In this document: positions 11,380 through 22,930 of the stretch, piece by piece | How positions within the stretch are numbered: position 1 is the stretch's first letter | How the letters are laid out: every line of letters starts with the position of its first letter | Assembly: GCA_973895155.1 (NCBI GenBank) | Contig: OZ316897.1 | Location: forward strand, 10,602,001 to 10,666,000 | Direction: 5' to 3' | From: Marsupella aquatica | Lineage: Eukaryota > Marchantiophyta | DNA length: 64,000 nt | Position numbers and translations under genes: made by a program | The notes under the pieces: generated by a model | Seen by the model: only the letters and a program-made list of their open reading frames with translations | Told to the model about the DNA's origin: nothing | Database searches by the model: none

Positions 11380-12050
11380 TAAACGGACAAACAGAGAGAC
11401 CTAGATCTTATGGCAGAACTAACAGCCTAATCAAAAGGTCCCCACCAACAACCGAGCCCGCAGCCAAGAAGCCGCACCAACCCAAAGTAAAAGCAAGCCT
11501 GACAGGAGAGTAACTCCCATTATCTCCACTATGATAGCTCAGTACTGATCCTTTCTAGCTTGTAGTAGTGGTTTCAACATACAAAAGTGGTGGCACTAAT
11601 TAAACTGAGTATCCTTAGTTTAATAATTATTCAACTAGTGTCTCAACAGTCCTGCCAGCTTGTACCACAAAATTGCTCTAAACTAGTAGTACGGACTCCT
11701 CTCCCCTGCCTCCGATAGGCTCGCTCTAGCACAGCCTTGCGAAACATAATGAAATTCAAATGGCAACATTATTTAATCAATCATAGTGAATATCAGGAAA
11801 GTATGAAATGAATCTTTACTGATCTGGAAATCCCTTGAGCATATGCTGGGATGAAGGCATGCATACAAATTTCGTGCCACTAAACTGTCCACCAAAGAAC
11901 TGAGTATCTTTATTTAACTGGTGCCTCAACACTACTGCTAGCTTGTAGCTCAATATTTCTTAATATTGCTCTAAACTGGTTCGGCAGACTCCCCTACCTC
12001 AGCTAGGCTAAACCTTGCACAACATACGTGAGCACCTACCGTCTAATAAG
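11380..12050. repeat. P450 3' flank, internally duplicated
   Basis: Two related blocks (about 11570-11760 and 11860-12030) lie just downstream of the P450 stop codon on the minus strand. Further copies sit at 9050-10340. The block nearest the gene probably holds the 3' UTR, but no polyadenylation site can be fixed by eye. Confidence 0.5.
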
Positions 12051-12055
12051 CCAAC

Positions 12056-13507
12056 TCAATTCCGACGACGAATATTGATTGGGTATCCTCCTACTGGTGA
12101 CGGGTAGAAAATGTACTCCTTACCCATATCCAGTGCTATACTCTCATATGTATAGGTTGTGGTAAAATGATGAATAAAAACGAGAAACAGCAGCTTTGCA
12201 AATTCTGTCCCTGGGCACATGTGAGGTCCAGCACCAAATGGCAAGAACGTGTATGGTCTAGGCGTGGTGTCGAATCGGTCTGGGTTAAAACTTTCAGGAT
12301 CAGAATGAAACTCAGGATTTGCATGAAAGAAATTGTGCAGCGGGATCACTAACCAACCCTTCGGTATTAGGTGACCTTCGTACTCTACATCACGAGTGGA
12401 CTGCCTTGCCACAACAGGAGCGATTGAAAGAATTCTCTGTAATTCTTGAAACAACTTTTTAGCGTAGATCATTTTGGACGTGTCTTCCCAAGACAGTCTG
12501 GTTCTCTCTTTCGACTGATCGATGTTTCTAAGAATTTCCTGCTGCTCAGCCTGAACACAATGATAGACGTCTGGATTCTCGTACAGATACTTGAGGGCCC
12601 ATGTAAGAGTAGTGGAGGTATTGTCAATAGCAGCAAAAAACAGTAAAACAATATTATCAGCTATTGTATCGTCATTTAGATGGGTCTCGTCTCCTAGCGC
12701 TTGAATACTCTCTTGAGAAGCTAGAAAAACTCCCAACATATCGGCTGCCTGAGTATCGTGTTGAGCCCTTCTCCTTAGTATGAGTTCCTTGATGTATCGC
12801 GACAAAGCTGCCTTTGCCTTCGTGCCTTTGTTAAAAGTTGTCCCGGGAAGATTCAATGGAAATGAACCCAAAGCCTTGTTCAAATGCTTGAAGTTTTCTT
12901 GAAAAGTCCTTCCTTCCGGAGTGCTACTGACTTTCTCCATTCCGAGTAAAAACCACATGCTTACATCCAACGTCATCTTTTTGGTCGCGTCTCTCGTGTT
13001 AACGGTCCCTCGTTCAGCCCAGGACGTCAGATTCTCAAGAACAATGGCCTCGAGGACATCAACTTTCGTACGCAGAGCCTCTGGAAGAAGCGCTTTCTGG
13101 ATGAGCCTCTTGAGTGACACATGCCGAGGACCATCTTGAAACAAGACTGATTTCGGACCGAGAACTTGCCGTGAACTTGGTGGAGCTCCATTTATGAAGA
13201 GTTCAGTGTCGTTGAGGACAAATTTCGCGAACTCCGGAGTCGCTCCCAGTATCGCAGGCTTGAAAGATAGACAAGACTTGAAAACGTTTCCATGTCTGTC
13301 GACGTGTGAAGAAGCGTATAATGCAGGATTAGTGGCAAAAGCAATTGACTCTCCTATAATCGGCCAACCGAACGAACCTTGGGGAAGCTGAGCACCAGAC
13401 TTGAATGATGCAGACCAGCTCGGACTCCAATGTTGGAGCAAAAGCAGAAGAATTGCACCCAAGACCAATGCCAGAGCTATTGACAACGCGAACACTGGAT
13501 CCATCAT
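12056..13507 (-). CDS. Cytochrome P450, CYP85 clan, single exon
   Basis: 483 residues, uninterrupted. The N-terminus has a membrane anchor (about 7-25) and a proline/glycine hinge around GWPIIGES (48-55). The I-helix reads AAIDNTST (292-299). ExxR is ELQR (355-358), the PxRF-type motif is NPDRF (408-412), and the haem loop is [10 protein letters not shown] with C431 as the expected iron ligand. The haem loop and I-helix resemble the CYP85 clan (CYP716/CYP718/CYP725-like), whose members oxidise terpenoids, sterols or hormones at the ER; the substrate here is unknown. Oddities: N296 replaces the usual oxygen-activating threonine, and H429 replaces the usual arginine of the haem loop. No intron is needed, although clan members usually have several. 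The start is the ATG pair at 13502-13507, ahead of the anchor. A decayed copy lies downstream at 6781-7940. Confidence 0.93.
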   Translation of the reverse strand: MMDPVFALSIALALVLGAILLLLLQHWSPSWSASFKSGAQLPQGSFGWPIIGESIAFATNPALYASSHVDRHGNVFKSCLSFKPAILGATPEFAKFVLNDTELFINGAPPSSRQVLGPKSVLFQDGPRHVSLKRLIQKALLPEALRTKVDVLEAIVLENLTSWAERGTVNTRDATKKMTLDVSMWFLLGMEKVSSTPEGRTFQENFKHLNKALGSFPLNLPGTTFNKGTKAKAALSRYIKELILRRRAQHDTQAADMLGVFLASQESIQALGDETHLNDDTIADNIVLLFFAAIDNTSTTLTWALKYLYENPDVYHCVQAEQQEILRNIDQSKERTRLSWEDTSKMIYAKKLFQELQRILSIAPVVARQSTRDVEYEGHLIPKGWLVIPLHNFFHANPEFHSDPESFNPDRFDTTPRPYTFLPFGAGPHMCPGTEFAKLLFLVFIHHFTTTYTYESIALDMGKEYIFYPSPVGGYPINIRRRN

Positions 13508-13645
13508 TCACGTACGTCGGTAGAGCAATAGATCTACAGGACAACTCACTCGAGATTAACACAATAGTTCGACGCACACACGCAATTTATACTCTGCAGA
13601 GAAGAGTCCCTTTCGTGACTCCTGCCAACATAGATCAATAAAGTA

Positions 13646-14809
13646 CACTCTTTACAGTATTTAGTCTCACGAAACAATTAGTGTCACACACACTAATTAG
13701 GGGTATCCCTTGATTTTCAGCCAACTGACACTATTTATCGTCACCTTCAATTTTGAAAAAAAAAAATTTTAAAAATATTGATAATTAGTGATAACAATAT
13801 AATTGGTGGTAACCCTAAACTAGACTCACTCCAAAGTTATCCAGACTTTCAATGACATCTCTGTGTGCGTATGTTTTTAGAAAATTTCCTTTGTATTTTA
13901 GCTGGTCAGTCTTTGTGAAAGGAGAGTAACAGAGCGATAACATGGCGGGATATGGATCACCCATCATAGCTGGATTTGCTAGAGTAAGGGAAAGAGAATC
14001 AAGATTATGTCAACATGTCACTGGTAATTAATTTGCGTCTCCTTTGGCTTTTCCTTGCTGCAAGACCCACAAAATGTTTTTAAGTGTATCGAAAGAGTCT
14101 GTTCTTTTCTTGAAGCAACTTGTGAAATGTTCGTTCTGTACTTTACGTCTCATTATGATCAACTTACACCTGAGCTTCAAAATATCATAGTATAGTATCG
14201 AGTGAATTTTGAAGGGAGTCGAGTTGGCCTTGATATTCATGCTACTGTTGAAGTGGCTCCTAAAGTTGGTGAACCAGGTGAAGAGCCAGCTCAACCCACT
14301 TCTCTTGGGGCTGTATGCTGTCTTGCAAGGATGAGACACAGGGGACAGGTTGAAAGAGAGTGAACAGGATATAGTTTGTAACTTATGTGAGACAACATAT
14401 GTTATTCATAATTGATAGAAGTGAATCAAACATATCTTGCTTGCTCAATGTGGTTGAGTACCTCAAACTATAATTTTGTGCTATGTGAAAAGAGTTATAA
14501 ATGTCTGAAGTTTGCTCAATGTTCAGTAGTATTAGTATATGGAAAGAGTTATAAGTTTCTGAAGTTTGCTCAGTAGTAAATTTTGTAAAGTGTAATCAAA
14601 TATTGTGCACATTTTTCATTTTTTTATAAGCAAATTTTGACTATAGTCTATTCTATTTTTTTAACTTAAGTGTACATGTGACACTATTTGACTTGTGATC
14701 ACAATTAGTGTCATACCATATTAGTGTCACACACCCTAATTACCATCACTTACCTCAAATATAACCTCACAGTAATTAGAGTGTGTGAGACTAAATACTG
14801 TAAAGAGTG
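13646..14809. mobile_element. 1.16-kb TIR element upstream of the P450
   Basis: The ends carry a perfect 25-bp inverted repeat starting CACTCTTTACAGTATTTAG, flanked by TA on both sides (13644-13645 and 14810-14811). ATTAGTGTCA repeats lie near both ends. The paralogous flank of the P450 pseudogene (about 8085-8110) runs AAAGTAGC without the element, giving an approximate empty site. A TA target suggests Tc1/mariner, while the CACT start recalls CACTA elements, so the superfamily is undecided. No transposase is encoded; the antisense frame at 14028-14339 is unrecognised. Confidence 0.75.
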
Positions 14810-14849
14810 TAGCTCCAAATTAATACCTCTAGGCCGGAGCAACAGTAGC

Positions 14850-16440
14850 TAGCTCGTGAGCATGGGATAATTCATGTAAGCCAGTAACAATAATTATAAC
14901 TTAACCTGTTTGTTTCCAAAAGCGTCGTCGATCACAAATTGCCCAGCAAATGATTTAAAGTAATAAGAATCATACCCATTTCTGTGTCAAACGCGTCGTC
15001 CAGCACAAGATTTAAAAGTTGGTCGGAAAAGGCAACGACGCAAGATGTATAACGTAAGTCGATTCCATAAGTGCACAACGAGATCAATATATGTCGGGCC
15101 AATCACAAAATTAAACTGAATGCTAGACTCCAACAGTTCGTCGTATGAGTAACTAGATTCGTTATTATCACAGGTGGAAGAGCAGAAATGAAATGAGGAT
15201 GTTCGAGTGAAATGAGGATGTTCGAGTATATCTGTCTAGAATGCCGCAGAGAGGAAAGACACTGCCAAGGATGATCACCTGGACCACGCCAGAATTTAGT
15301 GTCCCTAAATGCTTGTCCCTAAATGCTCCGTAGGGCATGAAGAAGATGGCGAGAAGTTGAGTTCAAATGGCCTACTTCGAAAAGTCGAGAGTGCGAAATT
15401 TCACTGGGTATATCTTCAGGCGTTTACAGCTATGTGTATACACCAATACTTCCGAATCTTCTCGATATAGAGTACAGACCCATGTCCCAAGTCTTTGGGT
15501 ATTTCAAATCAGATACTGTCACGAGTCAAATGAATATAAAGTCCGCTAAGGATAACAGGAGACGTGTACAGATTTGCATATACACCGATACATCCGAATC
15601 TTGTCGGTATAGACACTTACCCACTTCCCCATGTCTCCAGTAACTTAAATTAGATATTGTCTCGATTCTACTGAATATAGTAAGTTTTGGGTGTATTTTT
15701 TCGAGGCTGTTATATGGTGGGACACTCTTTAGCTATCTTGTTTCATTCAATTTGATTTAAATGTATTTTTATGTTCATTTGCCCTAGTCCATACTTTAGC
15801 TATGTAGTATTTAGAAGTTAATCATTTTTGGCAGCCCCTTTAACTTTTTTAATGTCCTTACTTTTTATTAGGTTTCCTCCTATTTTTCTTAGAGTTTTGA
15901 GAGGCATATTTCCTTACCTGCATGAGAGAAGGTTCAACCGGTCAACCAAACAACTAGTACACTATTCATTGATGAGTGCACCTTATATACCATTGGTTAT
16001 AAAATTTACATTGTTCATGGTTTATTGATGAACAGGTGTCACCTAAATAGAGAGCCCCAGCCAAAAGTTCAAAAAAATGAAATTGAGTAGTTCAGGCCCT
16101 TGTCTTTGAGTTGAATCATAAAGTGTTGCTGTACTTATACAAGTACACTGACTAATATCTTGAAATTAATGCACATGTCTTCAAATATTATATTTTTCTC
16201 ATTTTTAAAAAGGTGTGCATTAACTTTCTTATAGCTATCTTCAATACTGGTTTTTTATAAACTAGTTAATTCTTTTAGATAAGTCAAAATAGGCATATAG
16301 TAGAATGAACATGCTATATAAGTTTTGGGTGGAGTTTTTTTGTTTGTACAGAATTACTCACATCCTCTTTACATGTTTTCACGGCATTTGTGGCATGCTG
16401 TCCCAATGACAACAGGGTTTAAGTTCAAATTTTGAGGGAC
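14850..16440. repeat. Duplicated P450 5' flank (intact copy) with an insertion
   Basis: This is the partner of 8140-9000. Similarity is interrupted at about 15690-16315, bounded by near-repeats TAAGTTTTGGGTG.A.TTTTT; the paralogue has this block once. The inserted 600 bp includes a sequence (15780-15960) found inverted at 19380-19560. No gene is seen. Confidence 0.6.
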
Positions 16441-16574
16441 TATATGGCTTGCACTATACTGGAACATAATAAATTGTTTTTTCTTGGAATGTGATAAAAT
16501 AATATTTATCTTATCTTAATCAGTTGAATTAAGTGAATTATTTTTAAAAGTAATAATAACCAACCATTTCTTTC

Positions 16575-16840
16575 AGTGGCTAAACTTTGCTAAATTTCAC
16601 CTCCCCAAAAAACTTTTGCCATTATGGGCTAGTATTTTTCTGTCTTATTAGCAGTGTTCCACCTAATCACATGTCCCAGAAGGCAGAATCTAATGGTCAT
16701 CCTTAAATGTAGGGAAATAGGACGGTCAGGAAATGACAAAATAAGGGATATTTTTTCTGAGCATCTTCGCTTTCACATACTGGACATTAGCCACTGGCAA
16801 AAAAGAAAAAACCTTAAAAAATACACTGATAAAAACAAAG
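16575..16840. repeat. Dispersed repeat family, copy 1
   Basis: It matches 21445-21705 in the same orientation (shared CACCTCCCCAAAAA, TGTTCCACCTAATC, CAGAATCTAAT, GAGCATCTTC, CCACTGG). A shorter relative lies near 58960-59110 and an inverted one near 20260-20330. The family is unknown and no terminal repeats were fixed. Confidence 0.55.
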
Positions 16841-16911
16841 TCACTGTCTAAAAGTGCAGGTCCTTGGGGAACAAGGGAATAAATAACATCTATGCCAATG
16901 ATGACTAGATT

Positions 16912-16929
16912 GTGTGTGTGTGTGTGTGG
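16912..16929. repeat. (GT)n microsatellite
   Basis: About nine GT units in a row. Confidence 0.85.
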
Positions 16930-17882
16930 TGTAGGTCAAGATACTTAGTGCAAAGCCAAATAGTCACTAAGAGGACTGCAACACATGCCAAATAGTGCAA
17001 AGCCAAATAGTCACTGAGAGGACTGCGACACATGATTGATGGTAGCCATTGCCCAGGACTCCGGACACCATGTATATAAGACAAATTAATATGCTTCCAC
17101 TGCAGGATGGTGTTCTAATCAGGTAAGGGGTTGATCTGGTATTTTCTAGTGCTCGAGTTTGGGCCCTTGGTGACATGTTCAATGAAGGTTCTTCTGGCAA
17201 GAATAACATTTTTATTATTGTCAATGTTTCAGGCCATGCTGCAGCCAAGGCAACCTGGCTGAATTAAGGGGGAGGCATATGCCCTAGGAATCACATGTTT
17301 GATTATTAGTGAAGGCAAAAAAAAAGTTACTGATACATGTTTGATCATTAGAATGCCCTGCAAACAAATGAAGGTTATTTTTTTTATTCCATCATGCTAC
17401 CACTCATAACCAAACCCAAAGCACCTTAATAATCTAGTTTTGGCCAAATCTTATTTATTGAGATTCAACAAGGTATTTCTAAATTTTGATAGTCATAAAA
17501 TAAAGTATACGGAGGGTTTGGGGGGATTTTTTTGTTTCATTTTTAAGATTGGTATTTTTTAATTAATGTCTTGAATTATAAATTAATAAGAATTTTTACT
17601 TTGTTTCACAGTTGTGGCGTTTTACACTAAATGATTCCTCAGGATGCATATGCTTCTTGGTACCTTGGGGATCTGTTTTACCAAGCTAGCTTTGGAGATC
17701 TTTGGGTCTCTTTGCGTGATCTTTGAGTGTTTCCTTCCAGCCGACATAGTTTTTTACGTTCAGCAAATCCCCTATCCCCTATTTGGTACTTACTAGCTTC
17801 TTTTGGCACCAGATCTCAATCGCTCTACATAGGTGTGAGGGCCCGTGTGAGGGATTCACTGTCCGTTGTCAAGCTGAGGCAC

Positions 17883-18060
17883 TTGGTTTTTGGTACTGTA
17901 GTCAAGTCCCTTTTCATCACACTCCTATGTAGTTGACTTTGGAGCACTACCGGGCTTCTCAGTTTCTTTGCCTTGGTTTTGGCACTCTAGTCAAATCCTT
18001 CTTCATCACACTCCTATGCAGTTGATTTTGGAGCTCTACCAGGCTTCTCAGTTTGTTTGC
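17883..18060. repeat. 90-bp tandem duplication
   Basis: Two adjacent units begin TTGGTTTTTGG.AC (17883 and 17973) and share TCATCACACTCCTATG, AGTTGA.TTTGGAG and GGCTTCTCAGTTT. It is non-coding. Confidence 0.75.
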
Positions 18061-18519
18061 ACAGTAGGGTTCTGATGATAACATGTTCATCCTCAAAAAT
18101 GCTTTAGTTTTGTCGTGTAGTGATGTAATTATTGCATAATATTGGATAGGATTGAGTAGGAAAAATGCAGCATACGCCAAAGAAAAGTACAGTACATCTT
18201 ACATAATGACCAGTGAAAAGTACAAGTGCACAAATATTGAAAAATTGAGCACATATGGTACAGATTCACACTTGTTTTAATGACGCTCAAATGAGTCTAG
18301 AATTGTGCACATATAGTCCAGAAGATACTCCCTTGCCTAAGAACCATGAGCTTGGCAAATAAGAGTATGAGAAGGACTTAAAGTAGTAGGAGGACTTAGG
18401 AGTACTTTCCAAGACGTGGGGGGCACTTGGGAGTTTTTTTCACCAAAGCAAATTGGAGGGCCATTGCACACACTAAACATAGTGTCCTGGGGCTAAAATC
18501 ATTTTTTGAATCCTTTTAT

Positions 18520-18960
18520 TGCCCCCAAGGTCTTGTAAAGCCAAGTGTAGCCAACTGTGCCAGATTAATTGACTAAAAGACAGATTGAGGACTCACTCCA
18601 CCTGATTTCTCATCATCTTTGGCTAAAGTCTTGTACATATGAGAAGAGAAGATCTTATGAAAGACTTGTGGGTCCCTATTTAATGCAAATGACTTAAAAT
18701 AGAAATGGACCAAGAGGCCAGAAAAAAAGACCACCAAGAGAGGTGGTCTAAAATTTAGGACAAAAGAATGTTCCACATAAACAAAAAAAATTGGGCCCCA
18801 CTACATTCCATGTAGGATTGGTAACAGGTTCGGTTGAAAGTGCCCCCAATGTCTTGTAAAGTGAACAGTTTCTCCCAAATGGATGGCTCTGATCAGATCT
18901 TGGAGACAAACCAAAAAAAATGGAAACTGCCCCCAAGGTCTTGTAAAGCCACCCTTAAAG
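18520..18960. repeat. Three copies of a CTTGTAAAG motif
   Basis: The word TGCCCCCAA(G/T)GTCTTGTAAAG occurs at about 18522, 18841 and 18926. Close variants occur near 21851 and 31570, often followed by CCACCCTTAAAG. It may be the shared end of a small transposon family. Confidence 0.5.
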
Positions 18961-19379
18961 CAGGAGGAGTCTACTTCTCAAATTACCAATTCTCTATCAT
19001 TCACTAGAATTGCAAGAAATTCCATAAAATCTGCTTAACAGTGCAAATGCATTGCATTGAAAACTAAATGTAGTGGGGAAGGAGAGCTATAGCACAGGAA
19101 CATAAAAAAAACTTAGAGGGGTGCCAAAGCAGTCTAAGATGTAGATTACACATGTGATGCACATTGTTGTGGCATATTGAGGTAAAAACATGTGAGAAAA
19201 ATTCTTAGTAAGACAAATAACATTGAAAGGTGGATTGAACATATAGCACGGTCATTTGCACAGTAGGGTTCTGACTAGCACTTTTGCTATTGGAGTCTAG
19301 GGCTTTCTGGCTCGGGGCATTTTTGCTTTTTGGTATTCCAACATTCTTGTTTCAATAAACAGAATACTAGTTGCTTCCT

Positions 19380-19560
19380 GGGAGTTGCTTGGTTAAGGGT
19401 AGAACCTTCTCATGCAAGTAAGGAAAAATGTCCCTTAAAATGATAAATAGAATATAGGAAACTTAATAAAAACTAATAAAATGATAAAAATTGAAGGGGT
19501 TGCCAAAAATGACTAAATTATAAGTGTCACATGGTTAAAGCATAGTTAGACCACATTAAC
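19380..19560. repeat. Inverted copy of the 15780-15960 repeat
   Basis: Reverse-complement similarity includes GAACCTTCTC.CATGCA.GTAAGG, CCTAATAAAAA-like and GGGG.TGCCAAAAATGA.TAA blocks. It is a dispersed repeat of unknown type. Confidence 0.5.
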
Positions 19561-20481
19561 ATAAAAATACATTGCAAACAACTTGAATGAGACCAGATAA
19601 CCAAAGAGTGTCGTGCGATTTTGCAATATAGTGCCTTAAAAAAATCTGCATTTACTTTGCAATCTCCATAAAGGGGTTACAAGGAGAAAATCAAACCTTG
19701 CGACGAACCACCCGTCGCTACAGTAGACGTTCAATGCAATTAGTGTCATCGCTCCAAATGGTCTACTTCTCAAATGGAAGGTTACCGTGAGGCTTCCCGA
19801 GTTTGACTCGGAAAAGGGTTAATAAAAAAAGACAAGGCCAGAAGATTGAATTCAATTGAACTCGGTCCGATTTGAAATGGATCGAGCTCCTGTGAGCAAA
19901 GAAATCCGCTAGTTTCGGTCCGATAAACAGGTTTGGCAGCTGCGTGTGACAACCGGGAATCTCGTGTGCTGCAATAGTAGAGTAGGTGACAATCAGATCG
20001 AATTCGAGCATGACCAACGCCGGGTGTAGGGCCGACACTACAGCACCATATCTGGACATTTGTGTTATGAATGTTTTACGACCAGCTTATCATGCTTATG
20101 ACTCGCCGCTGATCAAGTAAGTAGTGGTGCCATGAGCCATGGATTTACCAAGAAGGCAAGAAGTCCAGGACAGCGTATGTTTTAAGGTTTTTTAAATTCT
20201 AGCCAATGTGGCTTATTTTTAGCCAGTGTGGTGACTCAGGGAGGAGGTGCTAGGAATTATTATTTTTATTTTTTCTTAGATCATATCTTGACGGTCAGAT
20301 ATCCCTAGATTTATGGATAACCATGAGATTCTGGCAAATAGAGTCCATGATTTGGTGGAAAAGTGGCTAATGGCATACAGAAACTATAGGGAATGTTAAC
20401 CAAAAGTGGGGAACACTTTTTGGGGAGATGGAATTTGGCTAAATTTTGCACTTAAAAAATAAGCTGGTCCAGGACACCTGA

Positions 20482-20630
20482 GAAGCTAGAGAGTCTCCAA
20501 CAAGAGCAAAGTCACCCAAAGCCTACAAGGGAAGCTAGAGAGACTCCTCCAAGAGCACAAGAATCAAATAGCCTACCAAGGAAGCTAGAGAGTCTCCAAC
20601 AAGAGCAAAAGCACAAAAAGCCTACAAAGG
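20482..20630. repeat. Three tandem units of about 50 bp
   Basis: Units start GAAGCTAGAGAG at 20482, 20531 and 20581 and share CCAACAAGAGCA and GCCTAC.AAGG. It is a minisatellite. Confidence 0.8.
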
Positions 20631-21444
20631 AACAGACTGAAGTATTCTAGGATGAAGTCGTCGAGTGTTTCTGGTCTGGACAAATTCTACAGTTGACCTT
20701 CAATCTTAGACTATATTCTGGGCGTCGTTCGGTGGATTTGGCCAAGAAACGTGGAAAAGTTCTACCGTCCTTCTCATCATTAGGGTGGACAATGGTCTCC
20801 CACTTGCAGATTTACTGATTTAGACATTTAGTCACCACACTAGATGTGTACTATTAACTCTAGGTACGTTTACTTTAGATGTGAGCATTGTAGTAAGTTG
20901 ATCCCTCTGCCACGTTAGCAAATTTTCCCCTTTCTTTTATTCTTTTTGTTTCAAGGTTGCACTTGCTTCAATCTTTTGAGTTTGTTCTCCTTGGACTTCT
21001 TTTGTTTGGCTCTTTCTATGTAATATTTTTTTTTTTAACTTTTCATGAAAATGAGGGCCATTTGTGAAGGGTGAGGGAAGAAACTCAGGGTCAAATAATT
21101 ACAGTTTTAGAGTATTAAACACTAAGTCGATTTGCATTAGAATGTGACTTGTTTTATAATTATGTTGCCTGTTCAAACTTCCAATTGGTGAGTAGCAGGT
21201 ACTGAGTTCAGATCTTGAGTAGTAAATGTGGGTTTTTTTCTCAGAAACAAATTAATAGACACTTTTGACGGTAGGAAACCATGGTGGAACCCAGGTTCCC
21301 CCTAACGTTTTCATTTGGCCACTTGGTTGCATTCCTATTGGGAGTCTTTTGTACTAAAACTGGACCCACAAGTCTTTGGGGAGGAGTGGGTCCCTAACTT
21401 GTCTCTTAGCAAATTACTTCTAGCACCATTGTTTACAAGCCCTT

Positions 21445-21705
21445 TGGGTCCAGTGTTGTTTTTAGTGGCCAAAATTTGTCAAAGTACGCCTCCCCAAAAA
21501 TTCGCTACTATTTTGCTGTCTCATTAGCTATTGTTCCACCTAATCCCAGGCCCCATTAGCCAGAATCTAATAGTCAGCCTTAAATCTAAAGAGATCTGAC
21601 AGTCAAGAAAATAATTGAATAGTGAATCTTTTGAGCATCTTCTCCTTCACACACTATACATTCGCCACTGGTGAAAAAGTAAAATCCTTACAAAAATACT
21701 CTGCT
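21445..21705. repeat. Dispersed repeat family, copy 2
   Basis: Direct partner of 16575-16840. The right end abuts the perfect palindrome at 21719-21758, which may be part of the same element. Confidence 0.5.
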
Positions 21706-21718
21706 TGAGTCCCATAAA

Positions 21719-21758
21719 GGACCCAGACCGGCTAAACTCTTTTAGCCGGTCTGGGTCC
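21719..21758. repeat. Perfect 18-bp-arm palindrome
   Basis: GGACCCAGACCGGCTAAA, a CTCT loop, then the exact reverse complement. Related TTAGCCGGCT words follow within 40 bp. It could be abutting terminal repeats of a MITE or a cruciform-forming site. Confidence 0.85.
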
Positions 21759-22807
21759 GATAAAAGGATATTCCAAAAACTCATTTAGCCGGCTACATTA
21801 CTTTAGTATTTGAAATAGCCCTACAAAGTGCTACCAAAAAGTTTACAAGTGCCTCCCCCATCTTGTAAAGCCACCCTAAAGCCTTCACATTCCGTCCTGC
21901 CTAGCTCATCCACCCTTCCTGCCATCTTTTCTAATTTAATCACATCTCCAACGTTTAAGAGTTGGCCCTTCACCAGGGTAATCTTTAAGCTTTTTCTGCC
22001 AGTTTGGCAAATGTATATAAGCCTCTATAGAAGAACTTCTTGGACTTTAATTGCTAAGATAGATCTGCCTAGTGAGATCAAAGGATGGCCTTGAGGTTTG
22101 GGCTACTAGGGTCTACAGCTAGGTGGAAAACTGGCTCATGGGAACAACAGGTTTATCGAGACTAAGGGAGAACTTTACAAGAATCCTTCATACTAAGCTT
22201 GACTTTACAGTTTTTCTGGTGTTCCTTGTTTGGTCCTACTCAAGTTATTTTGTCTTAATTCAAAATTTTCTATATGTATTTTCAATCTTGCCCATGATTA
22301 TTTCTTAGAATATATAGCTTTTATCCAAGAAAAGATTTAACAGGACCCCTATGGCATCTCCTGCATGGACTTAACAGTCCAGCAAGATGCCATAAAGACT
22401 TAACAAGATCCCTGTGACTGCCTATTTTGCCCAGGTCTTCATGGCGTCTTACTCACAAGGGTCTGGTTAAGTCCAAGAAATGCCAGAGGGGTCCCGTTAA
22501 GTGTTTTCTTGGCTTTTATCCTTATATTCAAGTTATATTAACAAATGGATACATAGACCCTAAGCTATCTATTCCCAAGTCAGAGTGTGATGGAATCAAG
22601 GGGTGTGAGAAACAAACATTTCACCCCCTGCCCTCTCAACTACAGCTCAGAGTTCCCTTTTCTACGTTTATGGGTTTGAGTGACTTTGTTTCTATAACCT
22701 CAGTCATTATGAGATGCCCACCATTTTTTTGAAAGGGATTCACAATAGTTCAGTAGCTATACACTTGCCTACTAGAAAACTGGCATGTGGGTATAGAATT
22801 GGGCCAA

Positions 22808-22930
22808 CACTTTGTAAAGGAATCTTAAGCGATGGCCAGAAAGACACTTTGTAAAGGAATAAGGGATGACCAGAAAGACACTTTGAAAAGGTATAAATAA
22901 TGACTAGAATGCACTTTGTAAAGGAATAAG
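22808..22930. repeat. Four tandem units of 33-37 bp
   Basis: CACTTTGTAAAGG (CACTTTGAAAAGG in the third unit) begins at 22808, 22845, 22879 and 22912, with GATGACCAGAAAGA-like spacers. It is a minisatellite. Confidence 0.8.

Noticed and set aside
21719-21758. Helitron 3' hairpin
   Set aside because: No CTRR end follows at about 10 bases, so the palindrome is left unclassified.
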